A stretch of 64,000 nucleotides of DNA from Labrys wisconsinensis. Lineage in GTDB: Bacteria; Pseudomonadota; Alphaproteobacteria; Rhizobiales; Labraceae. How positions within the stretch are numbered: the first letter of the stretch is position 1; the number at the start of each line of letters is the position of its first letter. Made by a program: the position numbers and the translations under genes. The stretch is from assembly GCF_030814995.1 (NCBI RefSeq), contig NZ_JAUSVX010000003.1:496001-560000 (forward strand), read 5' to 3'. Below are positions 52,876 to 61,129 of this stretch, in pieces. The notes below the pieces were generated by a model. That model saw only the letters and a list, made by a program, of their open reading frames with translations, did not search any database and had not been told where the DNA came from.

Positions 52876-54465
52876 TCAGGCGCCGTCGAGCGTCCGGCAG
52901 AGAGCCCGTTCGAGGGCGGGGCGCAGGTCGGAGGGATCGCCGGTGCGCGCCCGCCAGGCGACGTAGCCATCCGGGCGGATCAGCACCGCACCGTCGGGCG
53001 CCACCCCGAAATCGTCGGCCCAGCGCCCGTCGGGATCTTCGAGATCCTCGCCCAGCCGCATCAGGCGCAGCGGCAGATCGCCGGCGCGGCCGAGCCGCTC
53101 CACCGCTTCGGGCCAGGCCACGCCCTCCGGCCCGACCATGAGCAGGAAGCCCTCGCCGATCAGGTCCCACGGCGTGCACGGCATGCCGGCGCGCCGCAGC
53201 GGCGTCTGCGGCATGCGCGTCCCCGGCCGGCCGCTCGGGGACACCGGATCCTCGCAGAGCTCGCCGTCGTCCGGCTCCTCGATGCTGATCGCGGCCGAGC
53301 GCAGGCGATAGCCGAGGGCGACCTCGACATAGTCGCAGGGCACGCTGGAGAGGAGGTCGGCGCGATCCGGGCGCATGCGCCGGACATAGTTGTCGGTCTG
53401 CAGCGCCACGGTCAGCCGCGCCACCGGCAGGCGCTCGGCCTCATAGGTCTCGATGAGGCCGGGTCCGGCCTGCCCACGCAGCACCATGGCGAGCTTCCAG
53501 GCGACGTCGAACCCGTCCTGCATGGCGGTCTGCCCGCCGAGGCCGCCGGTCGGCGGCATGGTGTGCGCGGCATCGCCGACCAGCAGCATCCGGCCTGCGA
53601 CGAGGCGCTCGGCCACGCGGGTCGCCATCTCCCAGGACGCGATCTCGAGGATGCGCACCGGCAGATCGTCGATGCCGACCGCCGCGCGCACCAGAGCTGC
53701 GCAACGGGCTTCGTCGAAATCCGCGACGTCCTGGACGCGCGGGTCGTATTCCACCGAGATCAGGGCACGGTTCGGCTCGTCCGTGGTGACATAGGCTCCG
53801 GTGAAGCCCGGATTCTGCAGGTAGAACAGCGCCAGGCCACGACCGGCGGTCGGCAGGCCGGCGGCGCTCTCGAAGACGACCCCGATATTGTGCGACAGCG
53901 TGCCGTGGCCGGAGACGCGGATGCCGAGCCGCTGGCGCAGCGAGCTGCGGCCGCCATCGGCAGCCACGACATAGGGCGCCGCGACCGTCTGCTCGATGCC
54001 GCTGCCGAGGTCGCGGATCACGGCCGTCCACCCCTCCCCGTCCTGGCGGAGATCGACGAGCTCGGTGGCATAGCGCACGTCGGCGCCGCGCTCCTCGGCG
54101 GTGCGCTTGAGGATGGCCTCGACCCGGTCCTGGCCGGCCGCGCTGTGGGGCGCCGGGCTGACGGCTCTCGTGTCGAACTGGCCGGGCTGCAGCAGCGTGC
54201 GATGCACCCGGCCGGTGACGCTCTCGGCGATGACGATGCTGAAATCGGCGAAGCGATCGTCTCCCGCCGCCACCAGCGGCGCCTCGAGCCCGACGCTGCG
54301 CATCAGCTCCATGGTCCGCACGTTGACGCTGCGGGCGCGCGGATGCCGGGCGACGCCGGCATGGCGCTCCACCAGCAGGCAGGGGATGCCGCGCGTGGCG
54401 AGCATCACCGCGGTGGTCAGCCCCGACAGGCCGCCGCCGACGACCAGCACCGATGTGTGTGTCAT
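52876..54465 (-). CDS. FAD-dependent aromatic-type monooxygenase
   Basis: Flavoprotein hydroxylase of about 529 residues. It has the dinucleotide motif VVGGGLSGLTTAVMLATRG, the DG motif (VVAADGGRSSLRQRLGI) and the second FAD motif (MLLVGDAAHTMPPTGGLGGQTAMQDGFDVAWKLAMVLRG), as in PheA/MhpA- or tetracycline-hydroxylase-like enzymes. The C-terminal thioredoxin-like domain (ILIRPDGYVAWRAR) is present. ATG at 54465 has GGAGAAGG upstream. A 22-bp palindrome begins 10 bp upstream. The substrate is probably an aromatic compound that is also the PadR inducer; this is inference. Confidence 0.92.
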   Translation of the reverse strand: MTHTSVLVVGGGLSGLTTAVMLATRGIPCLLVERHAGVARHPRARSVNVRTMELMRSVGLEAPLVAAGDDRFADFSIVIAESVTGRVHRTLLQPGQFDTRAVSPAPHSAAGQDRVEAILKRTAEERGADVRYATELVDLRQDGEGWTAVIRDLGSGIEQTVAAPYVVAADGGRSSLRQRLGIRVSGHGTLSHNIGVVFESAAGLPTAGRGLALFYLQNPGFTGAYVTTDEPNRALISVEYDPRVQDVADFDEARCAALVRAAVGIDDLPVRILEIASWEMATRVAERLVAGRMLLVGDAAHTMPPTGGLGGQTAMQDGFDVAWKLAMVLRGQAGPGLIETYEAERLPVARLTVALQTDNYVRRMRPDRADLLSSVPCDYVEVALGYRLRSAAISIEEPDDGELCEDPVSPSGRPGTRMPQTPLRRAGMPCTPWDLIGEGFLLMVGPEGVAWPEAVERLGRAGDLPLRLMRLGEDLEDPDGRWADDFGVAPDGAVLIRPDGYVAWRARTGDPSDLRPALERALCRTLDGA

Positions 54466-54475
54466 AACCTTCTCC

Positions 54476-54497
54476 GTATATTCTGAATAGAATATAC
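54476..54497. promoter_or_regulatory. 22-bp palindromic operator, probable PadR site
   Basis: Perfect 9-bp arms GTATATTCT and AGAATATAC around GAAT, ending 10 bp upstream of the monooxygenase start and hence over the ribosome-binding/promoter region. The only regulator in the transcription unit is PadR. Confidence 0.7.
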
Positions 54498-54631
54498 TGA
54501 TCAAAATATGGCATTATCGAGGCATTCGCTCGGGGCGTGAGCAGGCTGGCAGCGGACCGGCGGGATGTTGCTCAAAGCTTGGGCAGATCCAAACCGTCGG
54601 TCCAACTGCCCAAAATGCCGTCATTGGCCGC

Positions 54632-54659
54632 TTGCCGCCGCCGATGTTCACGATATGCT
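54632..54659 (+). promoter_or_regulatory. Possible promoter of ATP-grasp/alpha-E operon
   Basis: TTGCCG and TATGCT separated by 16 bp, 36 nt before the GTG start at 54695. Each box matches consensus at four of six positions, so support is weak. Confidence 0.3.
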
Positions 54660-54694
54660 GGTGTGGTCTGCCATCGTCGACGAAGGGGTGAAGA

Positions 54695-56107
54695 GTGGCG
54701 TTCGATGAGATGACCCTCGGCAACGGCTCGGTGCGCCCCGCCTATACCGACCTCGCGCAATGGCTTTCGACCGCCCCTCTCGATCTCCTGTCCCACCGCC
54801 GCGACGAAGCCGAGCTCCTGTTCCGGCGCATCGGCATCACCTTCGCCGTCTACGGCGACAAGGACGGGGCCGAGCGGCTGATCCCCTTCGACATCATCCC
54901 GCGCATCCTCGCGGCCTCGGAATGGGCGACGTTGCAGCGCGGGCTGGAGCAGCGCGTGCGCGCCCTCAACGCCTATATCAAGGACGTCTACGGCAAGCGC
55001 GAGGTGGTGCGCGCCGGCGTGGTGCCGGAGGACCTGGTGTTCGGCAACCCGGCCTTCCGGCCGGAGATGGCGGGCCAGAAGGTGCCGCACGACGTCTATG
55101 TCCACATCGCCGGCATCGACATCGTGCGCGTCGACGCCGATACCTTCTACGTGCTGGAGGACAATGCCCGCACCCCCTCCGGCGTCTCCTACATGCTGGA
55201 GAACCGCGAGGTGACCATGCGCCTCTTCCCCGAGGTGGTGGCCCAGCACCGCATCGCCCCGGTGGAGAACTACACCGACGAGCTGCTCGCCTCGCTCCGC
55301 TCCGTCGCCCCGCGCAGCGCTCCGTCCGATCCGGTGGTGGTGCTGCTCACCCCGGGCATCTACAACTCGGCCTATTACGAGCACTCGTTCCTGGCCGACA
55401 AGCTCGGCATCGAGATCGTCGAGGGGCGCGATCTCTTCGTGCGCGACGAGGTGGTCTACATGCGCACCACCGAGGGGCCGAAGCGCGTCGACGTGATCTA
55501 CCGGCGCATCGACGACGACTTCCTCGACCCCCTCGCCTTCCGCCCGGATTCGGCGCTGGGCGTGCCCGGGCTGATGTCGGCCTACCAGGCCGGCAACGTC
55601 ACGCTGACCAACGCGGTCGGCACCGGCGTCGCCGACGACAAGGCGGTCTATTCCTACATGCCCGAGATCCTGCGCTTCTTCCTCGGCGAGGAGCCGATCC
55701 TCAAGAACGTGCCGACCTTCCGCTGCCGCGAGCCGCAGGCCCTCGCCCATGTGCTCGACAACCTGGAAGAGCTGGTGGTCAAGGAAGTCTCCGGCTCGGG
55801 CGGCTACGGCATGCTGATCGGACCGCATGCGACCAGGGAACAGATCGAGACGTTCCGGGCCAAGCTCCAGGCCGAGCCCTTCGGCTACATCGCCCAGCCG
55901 ACCCTGTCGCTGTCGACCTGCCCCTGCTTCGTCGACAGCGGCATCGCGCCGCGCCATGTCGACCTCAGGCCCTTCGTGCTGACCGGGTCGGACAAGATCC
56001 GCATCGTGCCGGGCGGGCTGACCCGCGTGGCGTTGAAGGAAGGCTCGCTCGTGGTCAATTCAAGCCAGGGCGGCGGGACCAAGGACACCTGGGTTTTGGA
56101 TCGCTGA
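54695..56107 (+). CDS. Circularly permuted ATP-grasp protein (COG2308 type)
   Basis: A 470-residue protein of the circularly permuted ATP-grasp family often linked with alpha-E proteins, transglutaminases and the Anbu peptidase, and proposed to make a peptide tag or small peptide. Landmarks are FAVYGDKDGAERLIPFDIIPRI, VEPYEMIP-like lead replaced by VPHDVYVHIAGIDIVR, YVLEDNARTPSGVSYMLENR, VKEVSGSGGYGMLIGP (nucleotide-binding loop) and APRHVDLRPFVLTG. GTG at 54695 has AAGGGG upstream. The alpha-E gene begins at the next base after its stop codon. Confidence 0.92.
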   Translation: MAFDEMTLGNGSVRPAYTDLAQWLSTAPLDLLSHRRDEAELLFRRIGITFAVYGDKDGAERLIPFDIIPRILAASEWATLQRGLEQRVRALNAYIKDVYGKREVVRAGVVPEDLVFGNPAFRPEMAGQKVPHDVYVHIAGIDIVRVDADTFYVLEDNARTPSGVSYMLENREVTMRLFPEVVAQHRIAPVENYTDELLASLRSVAPRSAPSDPVVVLLTPGIYNSAYYEHSFLADKLGIEIVEGRDLFVRDEVVYMRTTEGPKRVDVIYRRIDDDFLDPLAFRPDSALGVPGLMSAYQAGNVTLTNAVGTGVADDKAVYSYMPEILRFFLGEEPILKNVPTFRCREPQALAHVLDNLEELVVKEVSGSGGYGMLIGPHATREQIETFRAKLQAEPFGYIAQPTLSLSTCPCFVDSGIAPRHVDLRPFVLTGSDKIRIVPGGLTRVALKEGSLVVNSSQGGGTKDTWVLDR

Positions 56108-57049
56108 ATGCTCTCGCGTACCGCCGACAACCTCTACTGGCTGGCCCGCTATGTCGAGCGGGCGGAATATCTCGCCCGCATCCTCGATGCCGCCTACCGC
56201 CTGTCGTCGCTGCCCGCCTCCTATGGCGGCGGCACCAACGAGTGGGAGAGCGCGGTGGCGACGGCGGGCTGCGGGCCGGCCTTCTCGGCGGCGCACGGCG
56301 AGGCCAACGAGCGCAACGTCATGGAGTTCCTGGCGTTCTCGCCGGACAATCCCTCCTCCATCCGCTGCTGCTTCGAGCTGGCGCGCACCAATGCCCGGGC
56401 GGTGCGCACTGCCCTCACGGTGGAGATGTGGTCGACCATCAACGACGCCTGGCTGAAGCTGAAGACCTATTCGCCGGCGACGATGAGCCGCGAGGAAGTG
56501 TCGCGCTTCCTCGATTGGGTGAAGAGCGTGTCGCTGATGTTCGACGGCTCGGCCTACCGCACCATGCTGCGCAACGATGCCTATGCCTTCTCGCGCATCG
56601 GCGTGTTCGCCGAGCGGGCCGACAACACCGCCCGCATCCTCGACGTGAAGTACCACGTGCTGCTGCCGCCCAACGAGAATGTCGGCGGGGGGCTCGACTA
56701 TTTCCAGTGGACGGCGATCCTGCGCGCGGTGTCGGCGCTGACCTCCTATCACTGGGTCTACAAGGAAAGCCTCAAGCCCTGGCTGGTGGCCGACCTGCTG
56801 ATCCTCAACAGCGAGATGCCGCGGTCGCTCGCCGCCTGCTACGACAATATCTCGCGCTATCTCGACCAGCTCGCCCATGTCTACGGCCGCCAGGGCGCCG
56901 CGCAGCGCCAGGCCCGCCTCACCCAGTCGCGGCTGCAGAACCTCAGGATCGACGAGGTCTTCCAGGCCGGCCTGCACGAATTCGTCACCGAGTTCATCAC
57001 CGACAACAACCGCCTCGGCATGGCGGTGGCCGAGCAGTACCTGCTGTGA
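56108..57049 (+). CDS. Alpha-E domain protein (COG2307/DUF403)
   Basis: A 313-residue all-helical protein that starts with the family signature LSRTADNLYWLARYVERAEYLARILD and contains ARTNARAVRTALTVEMWSTIND and SYHWVYKESLKPWLVADLLILNSEMPRSL. It is abutted directly to the ATP-grasp gene and is presumed to act with it. Catalytic role unknown. Convergent with the ArsR gene at 24 bp. Confidence 0.93.
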   Translation: MLSRTADNLYWLARYVERAEYLARILDAAYRLSSLPASYGGGTNEWESAVATAGCGPAFSAAHGEANERNVMEFLAFSPDNPSSIRCCFELARTNARAVRTALTVEMWSTINDAWLKLKTYSPATMSREEVSRFLDWVKSVSLMFDGSAYRTMLRNDAYAFSRIGVFAERADNTARILDVKYHVLLPPNENVGGGLDYFQWTAILRAVSALTSYHWVYKESLKPWLVADLLILNSEMPRSLAACYDNISRYLDQLAHVYGRQGAAQRQARLTQSRLQNLRIDEVFQAGLHEFVTEFITDNNRLGMAVAEQYLL

Positions 57050-57073
57050 CCTGAGGCGCGACGTCCGGCCCCC

Positions 57074-57391
57074 TCACCGCCGCTCGGCGCGGGCGCCGGC
57101 GAGCACCGCCGGCAGCAGGCCGGGGAAGCGCTGCTCCAGATCGTCGCTGCGCAGCGAGATCAGGCGCTGGGCGCCCTCGATGCGCGTGCGGGTGATGCCG
57201 GCCTCGCGCAGGCGGACATAGTGGTAGGTCAGGTTGGTCTTGGCGCTGAGTCCGTTGAAGGACGAGCAGTTCTGCTCGCCGATCTCCGCCAGGCCCAGCA
57301 CGATGCTGCGGCGGATCGGATCGCTGAGGGCGTCGAGCACGGCGGACAGCTCGATCTGCTCGGTGGTCGGGTGGAAGATCTCCTTGGCCAT
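57074..57391 (-). CDS. ArsR-type winged-helix regulator
   Basis: A 105-residue small regulator: helix-turn-helix LSDPIRRSIVLGLAEIGEQNCSSFNGLSAKTNLTYHYVRLREAGIT followed by the wing RIEGAQRLISLRSDDLEQRFPGLL. There is no metal-binding ELCVCDL motif, so it probably senses an organic ligand or another signal. It is divergent from the MFS transporter with two identical-arm palindromes between them. Its promoter (TTGAAC and TATGCC, minus strand, 57425-57397) leaves almost no leader before ATG 57391. Confidence 0.88.
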   Translation of the reverse strand: MAKEIFHPTTEQIELSAVLDALSDPIRRSIVLGLAEIGEQNCSSFNGLSAKTNLTYHYVRLREAGITRTRIEGAQRLISLRSDDLEQRFPGLLPAVLAGARAERR

Positions 57392-57418
57392 GACGCGGCA
57401 TAGCGATTCGCGCGAAAT

Positions 57419-57438
57419 AGTTCAAGAGTTATTGAACT
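57419..57438. promoter_or_regulatory. ArsR operator site 1
   Basis: AGTTCAA-N6-TTGAACT. Its left arm covers the predicted -35 box of the ArsR gene (minus strand), so binding would autorepress. Confidence 0.7.
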
Positions 57439-57440
57439 CC

Positions 57441-57469
57441 TTGACGCACCATGCCTCCGGGTCCATAAG
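57441..57469 (+). promoter_or_regulatory. Predicted promoter of MFS gene
   Basis: -35 TTGACG (57441-57446), 17-bp spacer, -10 CATAAG (57464-57469). It lies between the two ArsR operators; the downstream one starts at the -10 box. Confidence 0.5.
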
Positions 57470-57487
57470 TTCAATATCTCTTGAACT
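57468..57487. promoter_or_regulatory. ArsR operator site 2
   Basis: AGTTCAA-N6-TTGAACT, arms identical to site 1 with a different spacer (TATCTC versus GAGTTA). Centres are 49 bp apart. It overlaps the -10/start region of the MFS promoter. Confidence 0.7.
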
Positions 57488-57499
57488 CCCGGACATCCC

Positions 57500-58678
57500 A
57501 TGCATCGCACCTTGCTCTGGCTCGCGATCGGCGCCTTCGCCATCGGCAGCGAAGGCCTGATGATCGCCGGCGTGCTGCCGCGCATCGCCCACGACTTCGA
57601 AATCCCGGTGGCCCAGGCCGGCCATCTCGTCACCATCTTCTCGCTGGCCTATGCCGTCGGCTCGCCGCTGATCGCCGTGGCCACGGCGAGCTGGGAGCGG
57701 CGCACCCTGCTGATGACGGCCATCGGCGTGTTCGCGCTCGCCAATTTCGCTGCCGCCGCGGCGCCGAGCTTCGCCGCCCTCGCCGCCGGCCGGGTGCTTC
57801 TCGCCCTCGCGGCCGGAGCCTTCATGCCGACCGCCTCGGCCTATGCCGCGACCGCGGTGGCGCCCGACATGCGCGGGCGGGCGCTGGCCTTCGTCTACTC
57901 CGGCATGACCATCGCGCTGGTGATCGGCGTGCCGCTCGGCACCGCCATGGCGGCGCATCTGGGCTGGCGCGCCACCTTCGCCGGCGTCGGCGTGCTCAGC
58001 CTGGTGGTGCTCGCCGGCATCCGCCTGAAGCTGCCGCCCGTCGCCGCGCCGCCGGCGGCAGGCCTGGCCGAGCGCCTCGCCGTCGCCCGCCGGCCCGAGG
58101 TGCTGGCGGTCATCGGCCTGACGGTGCTCGTGCTGGCGGGCGCCTTCGGCATCTACACCTTCATCGGCGCCTATCTCGAAACCGTCTACGGCGTGCCGCC
58201 GGAAATGGTGGCCCTGGCCCTGGTGCTGGCCGGCGTGGCCGGCGCTCTCGGCAATGCGCTGGGCGGCTACGCCGCCGACCGCTGGAACCGCCGGCGCTTC
58301 CTCGCGCTGATCCTCGGCGTGCTCGTCGTCGCCTTCGCCGCGCTCTCCGCCCTGCCGGAGCTGCTGCCCGGCCCGCTCGGGCTTGCCGGCGCCCTGGCGG
58401 TGCTGGTGGTCTGGGGCCTGTTCGGCTGGGCCTTCCCGGCGGTGCAGCAGGTGCGCCTGCTCGCCATCGATCCGCGCCTGGCCTCGATCACCCTGTCCCT
58501 GAACGCTTCGGCCATCTATCTCGGCTCGGCCATCGGCGCGGCCGTCGGCTCGACCATCGCCGAGGCGCACACGGTGGCGGCCGTCGGCTGGGTCGGCGCC
58601 GCCTTCGAGGCCGCGGCGCTGGCTTTCCTCGCCCTCAGCGCCCGGCGCACGGCACAGGCGGCGGCCGCCGCGGGCTGA
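57500..58678 (+). CDS. MFS efflux transporter (DHA1 type)
   Basis: A 392-residue inner-membrane drug:proton antiporter-like protein with twelve predicted helices. The N-terminal half has GSEGLMIAGVLPRIAHDFEIPVAQAGHLVTIFSLAYAVGSPL and the loop 2-3/motif A area SWERRTLLM; GAFMPTASAYAATAVAPDMRGRALAFVYSGMTIALVIGVPLG is the motif C-containing segment of AraJ/YdhP-like arabinose-efflux family members. It is divergent from an ArsR repressor and preceded by two operator sites, so it is probably induced by its substrate. Confidence 0.92.
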   Translation: MHRTLLWLAIGAFAIGSEGLMIAGVLPRIAHDFEIPVAQAGHLVTIFSLAYAVGSPLIAVATASWERRTLLMTAIGVFALANFAAAAAPSFAALAAGRVLLALAAGAFMPTASAYAATAVAPDMRGRALAFVYSGMTIALVIGVPLGTAMAAHLGWRATFAGVGVLSLVVLAGIRLKLPPVAAPPAAGLAERLAVARRPEVLAVIGLTVLVLAGAFGIYTFIGAYLETVYGVPPEMVALALVLAGVAGALGNALGGYAADRWNRRRFLALILGVLVVAFAALSALPELLPGPLGLAGALAVLVVWGLFGWAFPAVQQVRLLAIDPRLASITLSLNASAIYLGSAIGAAVGSTIAEAHTVAAVGWVGAAFEAAALAFLALSARRTAQAAAAAG

Positions 58679-58688
58679 GCGCGAGCGT

Positions 58689-58712
58689 CCGAGGAGCGAA
58701 CGCGTTCCTCGG
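58689..58712. terminator. Hairpin between convergent MFS and PhyH genes
   Basis: CCGAGGA pairs with TCCTCGG, and the stem extends inward by a wobble and two more pairs around a 4-nt loop. It begins 10 bp after the MFS stop. Confidence 0.5.
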
Positions 58713-58739
58713 CAGAGGTTGCGTCGGCGGCGGCCGAGC

Positions 58740-59810
58740 TCAGGTCGCGCGCGCCGCCGCTGCGTCGGCCATGCCTGCATCCGTCTTCGGCCGCAGCGTC
58801 ATCGGGCTGGCGACGCCCATGTCGCGCCAGCGGTTCTTCGCCAGGCCGAAGCGCTCCAGCCAGTCGAAGACGCGCCAATAGAGCGGCACCTCGCGCCCGC
58901 GCAAAAGCGAGGACAGGCCGAAGCCGGTCAGCGGGATGAAGGGGTTGCGCCGGCTGAAGGCGAAGATCTCGACCCGCACCGACGGCCGGGCCGAATGGCC
59001 GCGGGCGTGGAAGCCGCAGGTGTCGCCGACCACCAGCGTGTTGCCGGGCACGGCGAACTGGCGGATCTCGCCGGCGCCCAGGCGCTGCAGCGTCGCCTCG
59101 TCGATGCGGAACGCCCCGCCCTTGGTCGTGCCGGGCCGGCAGGCGGCGATGCTGCGCTCGTGCTCCCAGGCCAGGCGCTGCGGCGTGTGGGCATGGGTGC
59201 CCGGCACATAGGTGAAGGGACCGGTGTCGGCGGGCACGTCGTGCAGGAACAGCCACGCCTTCATGGTGGCATGGAACGTGTCCATGTGCAGAGACAGCTG
59301 CGGGTCGGGCACCGCCGCCTCGACCTGCGAGAAGATCGTCTGGATATAGACGACGGGCGCCACGTCGAAGCTGGAGACGTAGCGCAGCCGCCCCTGGAAC
59401 TGCGGCATGGCCACCAGCCGGGCGCAGGCCGGCAGCCGGCGCAGCATGGCGGGCGTCAGGGCGATGCGCCGCGTCACCGCGTCGCCCTCGCGCATGTCAC
59501 GCGCCGGCGCCAGCAGCCCCTCGACCTCCGCGACCAGGGCACGGTGGTGCTCCGGCTCCAGGAAATCGCGCACCTCGATGCAACCGTCGCGGGCAAAGGT
59601 CTGCACATCCTCGACGCCGACCAGATGCTCCAGGCGCTTGCGCCGCCAATGCGCCAGGCGATCGGCGAGCTTCACGCGCCAGACATGCAGGCCGCGGCGA
59701 TTGAGGCGCTCGCTGCCGAGGATCGGATTGTCGCGGAAGGATTTCGCGCCGGTGAACACCTGCGCCGCCCAGAATGGCGCCAGGAGGTAGCGAAGAGCCC
59801 GTGCCGCCAT
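58740..59810 (-). CDS. Phytanoyl-CoA dioxygenase-like protein (second copy)
   Basis: A 356-residue oxygenase-like protein. The metal motif is HMDTFHATMKAW (His-x-Asp) and the distal His lies in GFHARGHSARPSVRVEIFAFSRRNPF, with Arg for 2-oxoglutarate. PADTGPFTYVPGTHAHT is the usual strand. The N-terminal 100 residues (RYLLAPFWAAQVFTGAKSFRDNPILGSERLNRRGLHVWRV) are an extension not found in the first PhyH protein and typical of a different subfamily. Function unknown. Monocistronic, ATG at 59810. Confidence 0.82.
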   Translation of the reverse strand: MAARALRYLLAPFWAAQVFTGAKSFRDNPILGSERLNRRGLHVWRVKLADRLAHWRRKRLEHLVGVEDVQTFARDGCIEVRDFLEPEHHRALVAEVEGLLAPARDMREGDAVTRRIALTPAMLRRLPACARLVAMPQFQGRLRYVSSFDVAPVVYIQTIFSQVEAAVPDPQLSLHMDTFHATMKAWLFLHDVPADTGPFTYVPGTHAHTPQRLAWEHERSIAACRPGTTKGGAFRIDEATLQRLGAGEIRQFAVPGNTLVVGDTCGFHARGHSARPSVRVEIFAFSRRNPFIPLTGFGLSSLLRGREVPLYWRVFDWLERFGLAKNRWRDMGVASPMTLRPKTDAGMADAAAARAT

Positions 59811-59957
59811 GCCGATGACCTGTCCTCGCCGGGGCTGTCCCCCCTGTCTCCGTCCGCCCGGCAGCCCCCATGCCGGCAGGACGTCGTCCCTGGGCAGAGA
59901 TAGTTCAGCCCGGCCACGCCGGCAAGGACGCGCGCCCGGCAGAGCCGATGCGACCGG

Positions 59958-60317
59958 TCAGACCGGGGTCTCCACCTGGTCCTGATAGACGAGCAGGGTG
60001 CAGCCTGCGGGCGTATGCGACGCGTGCTGGGTGCCGGGGCGGAGCAGCACCATGTCGCCCGTCCTGTAGACGGTCCCGTCATGGTCGATCAGCTCACCCT
60101 CCAGGACGTAGAAGATCTCGTCCGTCGGATGCTCGTGCGCCGTCGAGACGGAGCCCGGCGCCATCCTGAGGGCGTAGAGGCCGGTGCCGGCGGGCCGGCG
60201 CGGGTCGAGGGTGATGTGCGTCATCCGGTCATGGGCGATGCCGTCATAGGTCAGCGGCTCGTAAGGCGTGGTCAGGATGTTGCGGACCACGCGGTCCTGG
60301 GCGGCGATTGGCTTCAT
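59958..60317 (-). CDS. Small cupin-domain protein
   Basis: A 119-residue single-domain cupin. Motif 1 is STAHEHPTDEIFYVLEGEL (His, His, Glu metal ligands) and motif 2 is RPGTQHASHTP. It could be a sensor or an isomerase/dioxygenase; no partner gene indicates which. ATG at 60317 with GGGGGAAG upstream. Monocistronic, divergent from the exoD-like gene. Confidence 0.85.
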   Translation of the reverse strand: MKPIAAQDRVVRNILTTPYEPLTYDGIAHDRMTHITLDPRRPAGTGLYALRMAPGSVSTAHEHPTDEIFYVLEGELIDHDGTVYRTGDMVLLRPGTQHASHTPAGCTLLVYQDQVETPV

Positions 60318-60517
60318 GGCGGCTTCCCCCGGCGACAGACGATTTCACTGTCAGGAAAGGCTGGCACAACGGTCACGCGGTTTCAAGCGACCACACGCGG
60401 ACGTTGCATCGACGCGACATCGTGCCGAATCGTCGCATCGACGACCGGTGCATCTCGAAATTGTCGCAGAACCGGTCTATAAGCGCCGCCTGTCCAGTGC
60501 CGTCGAGACCGATTTTT

Positions 60518-61120
60518 TTGGAACCCCGCAGTCCCCGTACGTCCGAGCTTCTCGCGGCCATCGCCGGCGCCGAGGGGACGGACCGCATCCTGTTCGGCGA
60601 TCTGGTCGGGGCGATGCGCAATCGCGCCTTCGGCATCCTGTTCCTTTTGTTCGGCATCCCGAACTGCCTGCCCATGCCGCCGGGGATCCCGGTGATCTGC
60701 GGCGTCATCGTCGCGCTGATCGCGGCGCAGATGGTGATGGGCCGAGACCAGCTCTGGCTGCCGAGCTGGCTGGCGTCCAAGAGCTTCGCCCGCACCGACC
60801 TGCAGCGCATCGTGCGGCGGGCGGAGCCGTGGATCCGCTCGCTCGAGCGGGTGGCCAAGCCCCGCCTGCACCTCTTCGCCGATGCGCGCTCGCGCCGGCT
60901 GATCGGCGCCGTCGGCCTCATCCTCGGCCTCGCCCTGGTGCTGCCGATCCCGATCATCGGCAACATCCCGCTCGGCATCCCGATCTGCATCCTCGGCCTC
61001 GGCCTGGTCGAGCGCGACGGCGCCATCATCCTCGGCGGCTACGTCGCCTCGGTGCTCGGCCTCGCCGTCACCGCCGGCCTTGGCTGGCTGATCTGGCAGG
61101 GCGCGCTCGCGGTGTTCTGA
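60518..61120 (+). CDS. ExoD family membrane protein
   Basis: About 200 residues. ExoD of Sinorhizobium meliloti affects exopolysaccharide production and alkali tolerance by an unknown mechanism. Hydrophobic segments are GILFLLFGIPNCLPMPPGIPVICGVIVALIAAQMVM, LIGAVGLILGLALVLPIPIIGNIPLGIPICILGLGLV and the C-terminal helix VLGLAVTAGLGWLIWQGALAVF. The internal repeat PxPPGIP/PIPIIGNIP is characteristic of the family. TTG at 60518 is the best start by family length, but this is uncertain. Convergent with the Anbu gene at 9 bp. Confidence 0.88.
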   Translation: MEPRSPRTSELLAAIAGAEGTDRILFGDLVGAMRNRAFGILFLLFGIPNCLPMPPGIPVICGVIVALIAAQMVMGRDQLWLPSWLASKSFARTDLQRIVRRAEPWIRSLERVAKPRLHLFADARSRRLIGAVGLILGLALVLPIPIIGNIPLGIPICILGLGLVERDGAIILGGYVASVLGLAVTAGLGWLIWQGALAVF

Positions 61121-61129
61121 CCCGCGGCC

